Source of the DNA: an uncultured Eubacteriales bacterium
Lineage (GTDB): Bacteria > Bacillota > Clostridia > Oscillospirales > Acutalibacteraceae
Reading direction: 5' to 3'
DNA: 64,000 bases
Assembly: GCA_934454125.1 (NCBI GenBank)
Contig: CAKSFA010000008.1
Location: forward strand, 4,375-68,374
Positions 24,817-33,065 of the stretch are shown here, in pieces. The notes below the pieces were generated by a model. The model saw nothing but the letters and a program-made list of their open reading frames with translations, was not told where the DNA came from and did not search any database. Numbering within the stretch: position 1 is the stretch's first letter; each line of letters opens with the position of its first letter. Both the position numbers and the translations under genes were made by a program.

Positions 24817-24966
24817 TTATCTGTTGTCCTCGTTCTCACATTTTTGGTTGGCAACGGTGCAAGAAGTTTTACAAGCGGATTGGCAGGATGCCTGGCACTC
24901 TCCGCATCCACCTTTTACAGCGCTTTGCTTCAGGGTTGCTCTGTTCAATGTTTTGATTTGTTTCAT
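24817..24966 (-). CDS. scfA: SCIFF ribosomal peptide precursor
   Basis: A 49-residue peptide starting 'MKQIKTLNRATLKQSAVKG' and carrying six Cys in its second half (GCGECQASCQSACK..., a Cys every three to five residues, then two more), the pattern of the 'six cysteines in forty-five residues' family. These Cys are cross-linked to neighbouring residues by the maturase next door. A GAGGAG lies about 12 bases before ATG 24966, and a TATAAT-like -10 is seen at 25007-25002. The natural function of mature SCIFF is still unclear. Confidence 0.96.
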   Translation of the reverse strand: MKQIKTLNRATLKQSAVKGGCGECQASCQSACKTSCTVANQKCENEDNR

Positions 24967-25033
24967 TTGCTGCTCATCTCCTCTTTATCAACACTACCCG
25001 CATTATAACATATCCAAATCAAAAATAAAAGGC

Positions 25034-25444
25034 TTATTTTACTTTTTTCCGTCGATTTACCGCTAAAACGCCGCCAAACGCTCCACCGGCCAGCATCAAT
25101 AAAAAGCGAAGCACTGCCGAAACCGTAAACGCTCCACCGCCTGCACAGATAGAAGAAACCAACACACAGACAAACAAAACAAGCCCGCACAGCAACCCCA
25201 TTACCATACCGCGGCTTTTGCATAATCGAGCCGCCAAAAAGCCTGCAAACATCGCACTTGCTGCCGCAATACCGATGCTAACTGCCTGCACGGCCTGTGA
25301 GGGCACTTTTTGCAGTACTACAAACAAAAAAGCACATGCCGCCAACAGCGCCGCACACAAACCCAGCCCTGCAATACACCCGATGAACAAATATTTCATG
25401 CATCTGCCAACCGAACCGCTTGCCCCTTCTCTGCTTTTTTTCAT
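25034..25444 (-). CDS. TIGR04086 family membrane protein
   Basis: A 136-residue protein with four hydrophobic segments and a very basic C-terminus (RRKKVK). It is alanine- and glycine-rich. It matches the TIGR04086 group, known mainly from its location between yajC and the SCIFF genes in Clostridia; no function is established. ATG 25444 has GGGGGAG at the right distance, and this site lies in the 3' arm of the hairpin 25447-25503. Confidence 0.85.
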   Translation of the reverse strand: MKKSREGASGSVGRCMKYLFIGCIAGLGLCAALLAACAFLFVVLQKVPSQAVQAVSIGIAAASAMFAGFLAARLCKSRGMVMGLLCGLVLFVCVLVSSICAGGGAFTVSAVLRFLLMLAGGAFGGVLAVNRRKKVK

Positions 25445-25446
25445 CA

Positions 25447-25503
25447 AAAACTCCCCCTCGTTTGAATACCTTTATAAAAAAGTATTCACAAGCGGGAGTT
25501 TTT
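25447..25503 (-). terminator. Long hairpin after yajC that overlaps the next ribosome-binding site
   Basis: On the - strand AAAAACTCCCGCTTGTGAATAC pairs imperfectly with GTATTCAAACGAGGGGGAGTTTTT across a T-rich loop. The 3' arm holds GGGGGAG, the binding site of the TIGR04086 gene, and the element ends at its start codon. Confidence 0.75.
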
Positions 25504-25529
25504 ATGATGCCTAGCACAAGCATCTAAAA

Positions 25530-25949
25530 TTACGATTCCTTGGTATCGTCCTTTTTGGTACCGAATAAGCCCTTTTTCTCTGCCGGTTTCTCAGAAGCTG
25601 GTTCTGTAGCAGCTTGTTGTACGCGCTCTAACGGCGTTTCAACTGAGCTGATCGCCCAACGTTTCAAGCGCAGTTTTTGACGGTCTGTACCCGTTTCAAT
25701 AATAATGGAGTCGCTTTCCTCCTTTACAGCCACAATGCGCCCTACAATGCCGCCAATGGTTGTAATCTCATCGCCTATCTTTGCATTTTTGCGGTTCTCT
25801 GCATCTTTCTTTTTCTTTTTTGACTGCGGACGGAATAATAGAAAATACGCACCAAGACCGACCAATCCGTAAATGATCAGCATCATCCACCAGCTCATGC
25901 CACCACCAGATTCTGCCGCTGCCTCCAACGCCAAAATGTTATCCATCAT
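25530..25949 (-). CDS. yajC: Sec translocase accessory protein YajC
   Basis: A 139-residue protein with a single N-terminal membrane segment (about 18-40: 'WWMMLIIYGLVGLGAYFLLF'), followed by 'FRPQSKKKKK' and the conserved 'IGDEITTIGGIVGRIVAV'. YajC joins the SecDF complex. The tail (about 105-139) is acidic/basic low complexity. Order tgt-yajC is widely conserved; the start has GGAGG nine bases upstream. Confidence 0.95.
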   Translation of the reverse strand: MMDNILALEAAAESGGGMSWWMMLIIYGLVGLGAYFLLFRPQSKKKKKDAENRKNAKIGDEITTIGGIVGRIVAVKEESDSIIIETGTDRQKLRLKRWAISSVETPLERVQQAATEPASEKPAEKKGLFGTKKDDTKES

Positions 25950-26022
25950 CTCTTTAGCACCTCCATATTGTTACAGTTCATTATAGCAAGATTTACCTAT
26001 GCTTGCAAGCCTAAAATTAACT

Positions 26023-27162
26023 TTATATTCTGCGCCCTACCAGCGGTAAAGTTTCTTGATAGAACGTTTCAAACGTCTTATTTTCCAGAACTGTGCGAAT
26101 CCTTTCCATCAATGTATTATAAAAATATAAATTATGCATCACTGCAAGACGCATTCCCAGCATTTCTCGGCTTTTGAGCAAATGGTGCACATATGCTCGT
26201 GTATGATGGATGCATGCCGGACAAGCACAACCCTGCTCAATCGGGCTCTCGTCTTGTGCATATTTGGCATTGAGCAGATTACGGCAACCCTGCATTGTAA
26301 ACACGTGACCATGCCGAGCGTTACGCGTTGGCATCACACAGTCAAATAAATCTATACCGCGGTACACTGCTTCTAAAATATTGGCCGGTGTGCCTACACC
26401 CATCAAATAACGCGGCTTGTTGACAGGCATTTCCGGCTCTACCGCTTCAATAATCTGATACATCTCCTGTGCTGTTTCTCCCACCGCAAGACCACCAATG
26501 GCATACCCATCTAGATCCAACTCCCGGATTTGCTCCATATGCTGACAGCGCAGATCTTCATATGTACTACCCTGATTGATACCCCACAACCATTGCGATT
26601 GATTCAGCGTATCGTGTCGGGCATTCAATTTTTCAAGTGCATCGCGGCAACGATATAGCCAGCGCAATGTTCTTGCGCAAGATTGCTCTACATAGCCGTA
26701 TTCTGCAGGGTTTTCAATACATTCATCGAATGCCATTGCGATTGTGGAGCCGAGATTGGACTGGATTAGCATACTTTCTTCTGGACCCATAAAAATTTTT
26801 CTGCCATCGATATGCGATGCAAATGTTACGCCTTCTTCTTGAATATTACGCAATTTTGCCAACGAAAACACCTGAAAACCGCCACTATCGGTTAAAATCG
26901 GGCCGTTCCAATTGGTAAATTTGTGCAAACCACCCAATGCTTTTACGGTTTCATCACCTGGACGCAGATGCAAATGGTATGTGTTGCAAAGCTGCACCTG
27001 GCAATGCAGCTCTTTTAAATCTAATGCAGAAACTGCCCCCTTGATCGCTCCGCAGGTGGCAACGTTCATAAAAGCTGGCGTTTGCACTGTGCCGTGCGGC
27101 GTGACCATTTCGCCGCGACGTGCTTTGCCCTGCTGATTTAAAATGCGAATACGTTCTTTCAT
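26023..27162 (-). CDS. tgt: tRNA-guanine transglycosylase
   Basis: A 379-residue enzyme that swaps the wobble guanine of GUN-anticodon tRNAs for a queuosine precursor. It has the substrate motif 'ILTDSGGFQVFSL' with its active Asp, 'GYAIGGLAVGE', the nucleophile Asp in 'GIDLFDCVMPTRNARHG' and the zinc site 'GCACPACIHHTRAY' with a later His. Start ATG 27162 follows GGAG. queA, its usual partner, lies 1.7 kb upstream on the same strand, split from it by a + strand deacetylase gene and a gene-free gap. Confidence 0.97.
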   Translation of the reverse strand: MKERIRILNQQGKARRGEMVTPHGTVQTPAFMNVATCGAIKGAVSALDLKELHCQVQLCNTYHLHLRPGDETVKALGGLHKFTNWNGPILTDSGGFQVFSLAKLRNIQEEGVTFASHIDGRKIFMGPEESMLIQSNLGSTIAMAFDECIENPAEYGYVEQSCARTLRWLYRCRDALEKLNARHDTLNQSQWLWGINQGSTYEDLRCQHMEQIRELDLDGYAIGGLAVGETAQEMYQIIEAVEPEMPVNKPRYLMGVGTPANILEAVYRGIDLFDCVMPTRNARHGHVFTMQGCRNLLNAKYAQDESPIEQGCACPACIHHTRAYVHHLLKSREMLGMRLAVMHNLYFYNTLMERIRTVLENKTFETFYQETLPLVGRRI

Positions 27163-27309
27163 TCCCGGTTCTCCTCTTTGTGTTTGGCAGCATTTGCCGC
27201 AGAATCATTGATGAAATTTATTGTAACACAAACCGGCGCTGCTTTCAAAGCCTTTGAAGCAATGCTGCAAAAACCGCGTAAATACGCCGTTTTTTGTAAT
27301 AGAAAATCT

Positions 27310-27339
27310 TGCATATCTGCCAAGCTGGCTTGCATATGG
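27310..27339 (+). promoter_or_regulatory. Possible sigma-G-like promoter for the PdaA-type gene
   Basis: TGCATA (27310-27315), a 17-base spacer and CATATGG (27333-27339) resemble the forespore sigma-G consensus TGAATA/CATACTA. The start codon lies about 27 bases beyond. The match is short and partly a repeat of TTGCATAT, so it is tentative. Confidence 0.35.
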
Positions 27340-27366
27340 TAAACAACAACGAAAGGAGTTGCTGCA

Positions 27367-28182
27367 ATGTTGTGTATCATACTGAAAAAGCGGGTACTGC
27401 TTGCTATTTTTGCATGCGTATTGACGATCGCTGCGATTCCTGTGGCGATTCATTATGCCAATAATACGGCCGAAACCGTTGAAACTGCGGCCTCTCCCAA
27501 TACCAACTGGGGGCTGAGTTTTCCCAAGGAGGGTGGCACGCCGACCGGTAATGCTTCGGCGGAATTTTTGCAGCAGTACGACGCTTTTTTTGTGGGAAAA
27601 ACGGCGGAAAAACGGCTGTATCTGACGTTTGATGCGGGGTATGAAAATGGCTATACCCCGCAGATTTTGGACGTTTTGGCAGCCCATAACGTAAAAGCTG
27701 CGTTTTTTTTAGTAGGGAATTATTTGGAGACGGCACCGGATCTTGTGAAACGCATGGTGAACGAAGGGCATTTGGTGGGAAATCACACATATCATCACCC
27801 GGACATGTCAAAAATTGGTGATATTGATGCGTTTGAGCGTGAATTGCAGGCTTTGGAGGCGCTGTTTTTTGAGATTACCGGACAGGAAATGGAGCGTTTT
27901 TACCGGCCGCCACAGGGAAAATATAGCCAGAGCAATTTGAAGCAAGCCCAGCATCTAGGTTATTACACAGCGTTTTGGAGCCTAGCTTATGTAGATTGGT
28001 ATACCGATAATCAGCCAACAAAATCGGAGGCTTTTCAGAAATTATTACCCAGAATTCACAATGGAGCCGTGATTTTATTACACAGTACATCTCAGACCAA
28101 TGCGGAAATGTTGGACGAATTTTTGACAGAATTGGAAAATCAGGGATATTCGTTTGGAACTTTGCATGAAATCGTAGCGTAA
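27367..28182 (+). CDS. pdaA: PdaA-type delta-lactam de-N-acetylase (spore cortex)
   Basis: A 271-residue exported polysaccharide deacetylase: basic N-terminus and a hydrophobic signal/anchor (about 8-27). The 'WGLSFPKEGG' segment before the catalytic domain and the 'YLTFDAGYENGYTPQ' motif are specific for the PdaA group, which deacetylates muramic acid residues on the way to muramic delta-lactam in spore cortex. The His pair is in 'VGNHTYHHPDM', followed by 'YRPPQGKYSQ'. AAAGGAG precedes ATG 27367 by eight bases. Transcribed against its neighbours tgt and queA. Confidence 0.9.
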   Translation: MLCIILKKRVLLAIFACVLTIAAIPVAIHYANNTAETVETAASPNTNWGLSFPKEGGTPTGNASAEFLQQYDAFFVGKTAEKRLYLTFDAGYENGYTPQILDVLAAHNVKAAFFLVGNYLETAPDLVKRMVNEGHLVGNHTYHHPDMSKIGDIDAFERELQALEALFFEITGQEMERFYRPPQGKYSQSNLKQAQHLGYYTAFWSLAYVDWYTDNQPTKSEAFQKLLPRIHNGAVILLHSTSQTNAEMLDEFLTELENQGYSFGTLHEIVA

Positions 28183-28836
28183 TTGAGTTGACGTTTGACG
28201 ACCATAAAGTGGCGTTTTGCGACCGGAACGGGTCACTTGGCGACCAAAAACGCGGGTTGTTCACAAAAAAGACATATTTGGAACGCTGTGCGCTGATCTT
28301 GCCCATCGATTTTCAAAAAATGGCATTGGAACGCTACGACTCAAATCAGTTTGGTTGGTTTTTGAAAGAAATATAAATTTTGGAAATAATGGATATTTTT
28401 TCTGTTCTGGATTTTTTTCTATCTATTGTGAGAAAATGGGATGCGAAACATTTTGAGAATGACTAATTAGCTCTTTAGAACTGAGTTGATGTGCGTGATT
28501 GCGAACAAAATTGTGGGGAGATCATTTGAAGTTACTTTTAAAATTGGATTAACAGAGTTCTATATTGTTATGGGAATGTGCTGCAGCGAAAGTTTGAAAG
28601 GTTGATGCGCGAATTGGGTGTGCACGGTAAGTGAAGTGGTGGAAAATTGACTTTGGGTTGGGTGTTAGTAAAGTGCGTGTTTTAGGAATCTGATTGAGAA
28701 ACAAAGGATCGCATCGGCTCAACCTGCCGGAAAATGGGTTGGCATACAAAGTTTTGTAGAAATCTCACAAATTGCAAAAGTCGAAAACCAAGTGATAGCA
28801 AGGCTTTCGGCTCTTTCATTCAAGTATTGGCGCTCT
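28183..28836. other. Gene-free, G-rich gap
   Basis: No coding region, RNA or strong terminator is recognised here. The + strand is strongly G-rich (for example 21 G and 5 C at 28561-28620). Near 28211-28255, GCGTTTT...AAAACGC can form a weak hairpin with an inner GACC/GGTC stem that may end pdaA transcription. Short reading frames of 60-80 codons show no family resemblance. It could be a decayed gene. Confidence 0.6.
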
Positions 28837-29862
28837 TTACAGAATCAGCATTGCATCGCCGAAGGAGAAGAAGCGGTAGCGTTCAGCCACAGCGATTTGA
28901 TAGGCGCGCATGGTGTTTTCATAGCCAGCCAGGGCGCAGACCAGCATGATCAGTGTGCTCTCCGGCAAATGAAAATTGGTCAGCAGACCGTTTAGCACCC
29001 GGAACTGACAGCCGGGATACAGAAAAATATCGGTGCTGCCTGCATCTGCCTGCACCTGCCCGGTTTTTTTTGCGACCGACTCAAGCGTGCGGCAGGCCGT
29101 GGTGCCCACAGCGATGACGCGGCCTCCGTTTTGATGTGTTTGGTTGATCAGGTCGGCTGTGCTTTGTGGGAGCGTGTAATACTCGGCGTGCATGATATGG
29201 TCTTCGATTTTTTCTGCGGAAACCGGACGGAAGGTGCCCAGACCCACGTGCAGCGTCACAGAGGCGATGCCTACGCCTTTAGCCTTGATGCGCTGCAGCA
29301 GCTGCGGGGTGAAATGCAGGCCGGCTGTGGGCGCGGCGGCTGAGCCGAGCTCTTTGGAATAGACGGTTTGGTAGCGTTCGTTATCTTGCAGGGTCTCTGT
29401 GATATAAGGCGGCAGCGGCATTTGGCCGATTTGCTCAAGCAGGGCGTAGAAATTGCCGGAATGAAAAAAACGCACCAGGCGCTTGCCGTCGTCTAAAATT
29501 TGCAGAACCTGTGCTTTCAACAGGCCGTTGCCAAACATGAATTCTGCGCCGGGACGCGCTTTTTTGCCGGGCTTTGCCAGTACTTCCCAGACATTTTGCT
29601 TGTGCTGGGTGAGCAGCAGGAACTCGATGTGGCCGCCGGTTTCTGCTTTTGTGCCGTAGATGCGGGCCGGCAGCACGCGGGAATCATTTAAAATGAGACA
29701 GTCGTTGGGGGTGAGATAATCAACGATGTCGGAAAACGTGCAGTGTTCGATTTGGCCGGTTTGCCGGTGCAGCACGAGCAGCCGAGAGCTGTCGCGCGGT
29801 TCGATGGGCGTTTGGGCGATGCGCTCTTTGGGTAAATCATAATAAAAGTCTTTGGTGTTCAA
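28837..29862 (-). CDS. queA: S-adenosylmethionine:tRNA ribosyltransferase-isomerase
   Basis: A 341-residue enzyme that transfers the ribosyl part of SAM to 7-aminomethyl-deazaguanine in tRNA to make epoxyqueuosine. It shows the N-terminal 'MNTKDFYYDLPKERIAQTP', 'DSSRLLVLHR', 'LNDSRVLPARI', 'TAGLHFTPQLL' and 'GGRVIAVGTTACRTLES' motifs, and a C-terminal 'LLTNFHLPESTLIMLVCA'. Length is typical. It works before or after tgt in the same pathway and lies on the same strand. Confidence 0.97.
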   Translation of the reverse strand: MNTKDFYYDLPKERIAQTPIEPRDSSRLLVLHRQTGQIEHCTFSDIVDYLTPNDCLILNDSRVLPARIYGTKAETGGHIEFLLLTQHKQNVWEVLAKPGKKARPGAEFMFGNGLLKAQVLQILDDGKRLVRFFHSGNFYALLEQIGQMPLPPYITETLQDNERYQTVYSKELGSAAAPTAGLHFTPQLLQRIKAKGVGIASVTLHVGLGTFRPVSAEKIEDHIMHAEYYTLPQSTADLINQTHQNGGRVIAVGTTACRTLESVAKKTGQVQADAGSTDIFLYPGCQFRVLNGLLTNFHLPESTLIMLVCALAGYENTMRAYQIAVAERYRFFSFGDAMLIL

Positions 29863-29915
29863 CGATGGTCAACCTCCCGTTTGCAATGTGCTTATTATAC
29901 CCGATGGAAAAGCGT

Positions 29916-29944
29916 TTGACAATTGCCTGCGGGAATGGTATGAT
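29916..29944 (+). promoter_or_regulatory. Promoter of the lysine-biosynthesis operon
   Basis: TTGACA (29916-29921), a 17-base spacer and TATGAT (29939-29944), just before the lysine riboswitch. Confidence 0.85.
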
Positions 29945-29964
29945 GAAGGTGGAATTTTCAAAGA

Positions 29965-30135
29965 GATAGAGGCGCGGCATGCGATGAGTACCAAACCGGA
30001 GGCTGGTTTTGAGCCTGCGATGGTTTTGGGAAGGGCGCTGCCGCCGAAGCGCACCGCGGCAAGCCCCGCTTTGCGCTGGGCGCAGGGAGAAAATCTTTGC
30101 GACTGTCATCATGCGATGTATGATGTTGTGCTATC
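29965..30135 (+). promoter_or_regulatory. Lysine riboswitch (L-box)
   Basis: The leader of asd matches the L-box consensus: GATAGAGGCGCG at the 5' end, GAGTA, then GGGAAGGGCGCTGCCGCCGAAG, a variable stem and GACTGTCA, with the closing GTGCTATC. The first (GATAG) and last (CTATC) bases form helix P1. With the downstream terminator at 30183-30216 it would stop transcription of asd-dapA-dapB when lysine is plentiful. Confidence 0.93.
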
Positions 30136-30182
30136 TGCTTTGCTGTGTGCAGCGGAAATAGCAGAAAACTCATTGCAGGGAT

Positions 30183-30216
30183 GGCCGGTTTTTTTGAAAA
30201 GCCGGTCTTTTTTCTA
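30183..30216 (+). terminator. Riboswitch-controlled terminator before asd
   Basis: GGCCGGTTTTT ... GAAAAGCCGGTC forms an 11-base stem (two G-U pairs) followed by TTTTTTCTATTTT. Confidence 0.85.
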
Positions 30217-30247
30217 TTTTAGGATCAATTTGGTTGGAGGAAGCAAT

Positions 30248-31336
30248 ATGAAACAATATCAGGTTGGAATCATCGGAGCAACGGGTATGGTGGGACAGCG
30301 GTTTGCAACGCTTCTGGAGCGGCACCCGTGGTTTACTGTTACAGCGCTGGCGGCCAGTGCGCGCTCAGCGGGAAAAACGTATCGCGAGGCGGTTGGGGCG
30401 CATTGGGCAATGCCCTCCCCCATGCCGGCGGCGATGGCGGATATGGTAGTGCTGGACGCTGCGGCGGATTTGCAGAAAATCGCAAAGCAGGTGGACTTTG
30501 TGTTTTGCGCAGTGGACATGAAGAAGGATGAGATTCAGGCGCTGGAGGAGGCGTATGCCAAGGCGGAGTGCCCCGTCATCTCGAACAACAGCGCACACCG
30601 CGGCACACCGGATGTACCGATGATCATACCGGAGATCAATGCACAGCACGCGGAGATCATACCGGCACAACGGCGCAGACTGGGCACCAAACGCGGGTTT
30701 ATCGCGGTGAAGTCGAACTGCTCGCTGCAAAGCTATGTGCCGGCGCTGCACGCGCTGCGAGATTTGGGTCTGACACGGGCGCTGGCGTGCACCTATCAGG
30801 CAATCTCCGGGGCGGGCAAGACGTTTGAGACGATGCCGGAGATTTTGGATAATGTGATCCCTTATATCGGTGGCGAAGAGGAAAAATCGGAGCAGGAACC
30901 GATGAAAATCTGGGGCAGCGTGCAGGACGACCGGATCGTGCCGGCAACTGCGCCGTGCATCACGGCACAATGCCTGCGCGTGCCGGTGGCCGACGGACAT
31001 ACGGCTGCGGTGTTTGCGGAATTTGAGCGGAAGCTGCCAATGGAGGAAATCATTGCGCGCTGGGAAAACTACCGCGGTGCCGCACAGGAACTGGAACTGC
31101 CCAGTGCACCGAAACAGTTTTTGCATTATTTTCATGAAAATGACCGGCCACAGCCCAAGCTGGACCGGAATTTGGAGCATGGTATGGCAGTCTCGATCGG
31201 ACGGCTGCGGGAAGACACGCAGTTCAGCGTGAAATTTGTGTGCCTTTCGCACAATACGCTGCGGGGCGCGGCGGGTGGCGCGGTGCTGATGGCAGAATTA
31301 TTGTGCGCCAAAGGCTGGTTGGACGGAATACAATAA
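30248..31336 (+). CDS. asd: Aspartate-semialdehyde dehydrogenase
   Basis: A 362-residue NADPH enzyme that converts aspartyl phosphate to aspartate semialdehyde, the entry to lysine, diaminopimelate and threonine/methionine synthesis. It has the Rossmann 'VGIIGATGMVGQRFATLL', the active Cys in 'AVKSNCSLQSYVP', the catalytic His region 'RVPVADGHTAAVF' and 'CLSHNTLRGAAGGAV'. The true start is ATG 30248 behind GGAGG; an open frame extends upstream through the riboswitch but is not coding. First gene of the lysine operon. Confidence 0.97.
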   Translation: MKQYQVGIIGATGMVGQRFATLLERHPWFTVTALAASARSAGKTYREAVGAHWAMPSPMPAAMADMVVLDAAADLQKIAKQVDFVFCAVDMKKDEIQALEEAYAKAECPVISNNSAHRGTPDVPMIIPEINAQHAEIIPAQRRRLGTKRGFIAVKSNCSLQSYVPALHALRDLGLTRALACTYQAISGAGKTFETMPEILDNVIPYIGGEEEKSEQEPMKIWGSVQDDRIVPATAPCITAQCLRVPVADGHTAAVFAEFERKLPMEEIIARWENYRGAAQELELPSAPKQFLHYFHENDRPQPKLDRNLEHGMAVSIGRLREDTQFSVKFVCLSHNTLRGAAGGAVLMAELLCAKGWLDGIQ

Positions 31337-31369
31337 AAATAGAATTGTTTTTTGGGAGGATTTTGACAG

Positions 31370-32257
31370 ATGCGTAACGAAATTTTTACCGGATCGGGCG
31401 TGGCGATTATTACACCGATGCATGAGGATGGCTCGGTGAACTACCCTGCGCTGGAAAAACTGATCGAATTTCAGATCGAAAACGGAACGGATGCGATTAT
31501 TTCGTGCGGAACGACCGGCGAATCGGCGACGTTGTCTCATGAGGAGCACTGTGAGGTGCTGCGCTTTACCATTGAAAAGGTCAATCACCGCGTGCCGGTG
31601 ATTGCGGGCACGGGCAGCAATGACACGGCGTATGCCATCACGCTGTCGCAGGAAGCGGAAAAAATGGGTGCGGATGCGCTGCTGGTGGTGACGCCGTATT
31701 ACAACAAGGCTTCGCAGCATGGGTTGGTCAAACATTTTTTTGCGGTTGCAGATGCGGTATCAATCCCGATCATTTTGTATAATATTCCATCGCGCACGGG
31801 ATGTTTGATCAAACCGGAGACGTATGTGGAGCTTTGTAAGCACCCGAATATTGTGGCGACCAAAGAGGCAACGGGCGATATCTCTCACATTGCAAAAGTG
31901 GTGGCGCTGTGCGGCGACCGGCTGACGGTTTACTCGGGCAATGACGACCAGACTCTGCCGATTTTGGCGCTTGGCGGCAAGGGTGTGATCTCGGTGATTG
32001 CAAATTTGTGCCCGCAGATGAGCCATGAGCTGTGCGCAAACTATTTTGCCGGAGACATCGCAGGCAGCCGGAAGCTGTTTTTGGAAAATCTGGCGCTGAT
32101 GAACGCGATGTTTATCGATGTGAACCCGATACCAGTGAAGGCGGCTGCAAATTGGATGGGCTTTGAGGCCGGAAGCTGCCGCATGCCACTGTGTGACATG
32201 ACAGAGCAGAATCGGCAAAGTCTGCAAAAGACGCTGAAAGAGTATGGCCTGATTTGA
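31370..32257 (+). CDS. dapA: 4-hydroxy-tetrahydrodipicolinate synthase
   Basis: Condenses aspartate semialdehyde with pyruvate. It is a 295-residue TIM barrel with 'CGTTGESATLSHEEH', the 'YNIPSRTG' Tyr, and the Schiff-base Lys in 'VATKEATGDIS'. 'GNDDQTLPILALGGKGVISV' is also typical. GGGAGG lies upstream of ATG 31370. 33 bases separate it from asd. Confidence 0.97.
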   Translation: MRNEIFTGSGVAIITPMHEDGSVNYPALEKLIEFQIENGTDAIISCGTTGESATLSHEEHCEVLRFTIEKVNHRVPVIAGTGSNDTAYAITLSQEAEKMGADALLVVTPYYNKASQHGLVKHFFAVADAVSIPIILYNIPSRTGCLIKPETYVELCKHPNIVATKEATGDISHIAKVVALCGDRLTVYSGNDDQTLPILALGGKGVISVIANLCPQMSHELCANYFAGDIAGSRKLFLENLALMNAMFIDVNPIPVKAAANWMGFEAGSCRMPLCDMTEQNRQSLQKTLKEYGLI

Positions 32258-32291
32258 ACGCAACTGACGGAGAAAGGCACGGAAGGATACT

Positions 32292-33053
32292 ATGACAAGA
32301 ATTTTATTAAGCGGGGCAAACGGCGCAATGGGCCACGAAATTGCCGCGTGCGTGAAAGCCCGCACAGACTGTAAAATTGTTGCAGGAATTGACCGGAATA
32401 CCGCTGAGTATGACGATTTTACGATTTTTGAAAGCCCGGCACAGGTGACGGCTGCGGCAGATGTGATCATTGATTTTTCGCATGTTTCGGTGTTGGAGCC
32501 GTTGTTGGCTTATGCAACGGCGGAACGCATACCTGCGGTGCTTTGCACCACGGGCTATACCCCGGAACAGGTGGCGCAGATCAAAGAAGCTGCAAAGCAG
32601 ATACCGGTGTTTTATTCGCGCAATATGTCGATGGGCATCAATTTGTTGATTGCGCTGGCCAAAAAGGCTGCTGTGATTTTGGGGGAGCAGTTTGACATTG
32701 AGATCATCGAAAAACACCACAACCGCAAGATCGATGCGCCAAGCGGCACGGCATTGATGATTACCGATGGCATTTGCGATGCTCTGCCCTACCCCATGCA
32801 TTATACGTATGACCGGCACTCGCAGCGCAAACAGCGCGACCCGCATGAAATTGGCCTGCATGCGGTGCGTGGCGGCACCATTGTGGGAGAGCATGAGGTA
32901 CTGTTTGCCGGACATCACGAGACGCTTTCGATTACGCATACGGCGCAGTCGAAAGAGGTGTTTGCCACCGGCTCAGTGAATGCAGCCATATTTTTGGCCG
33001 GTCAGCCTGCCGGTTTGTATGATATGACAGATTTGATTCAAAGCGACAGCTAA
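32292..33053 (+). CDS. dapB: 4-hydroxy-tetrahydrodipicolinate reductase
   Basis: NAD(P)H-dependent second step of the DAP branch; 253 residues. It contains 'ILLSGANGAMGHEIA' for nucleotide binding, the 'VIDFSH' segment and the signature 'EIIEKHHNRKIDAPSGTAL'. Third gene in the lysine operon, 34 bases after dapA. Confidence 0.97.
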   Translation: MTRILLSGANGAMGHEIAACVKARTDCKIVAGIDRNTAEYDDFTIFESPAQVTAAADVIIDFSHVSVLEPLLAYATAERIPAVLCTTGYTPEQVAQIKEAAKQIPVFYSRNMSMGINLLIALAKKAAVILGEQFDIEIIEKHHNRKIDAPSGTALMITDGICDALPYPMHYTYDRHSQRKQRDPHEIGLHAVRGGTIVGEHEVLFAGHHETLSITHTAQSKEVFATGSVNAAIFLAGQPAGLYDMTDLIQSDS

Positions 33054-33065
33054 AAGGAGACGCTT

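Noticed and set aside
28188..28456. Small + strand frames after the PdaA-type gene
   Set aside because: No ribosome-binding signal and no recognisable features; overlapping frames compete.
29852..30247. An upstream extension of the asd reading frame
   Set aside because: It runs through the promoter and the lysine riboswitch; GGAGG before ATG 30248 marks the real start.
30365..31252. A 295-codon - strand frame over asd
   Set aside because: Shadow of asd; His/Arg/Cys-rich with no domain.
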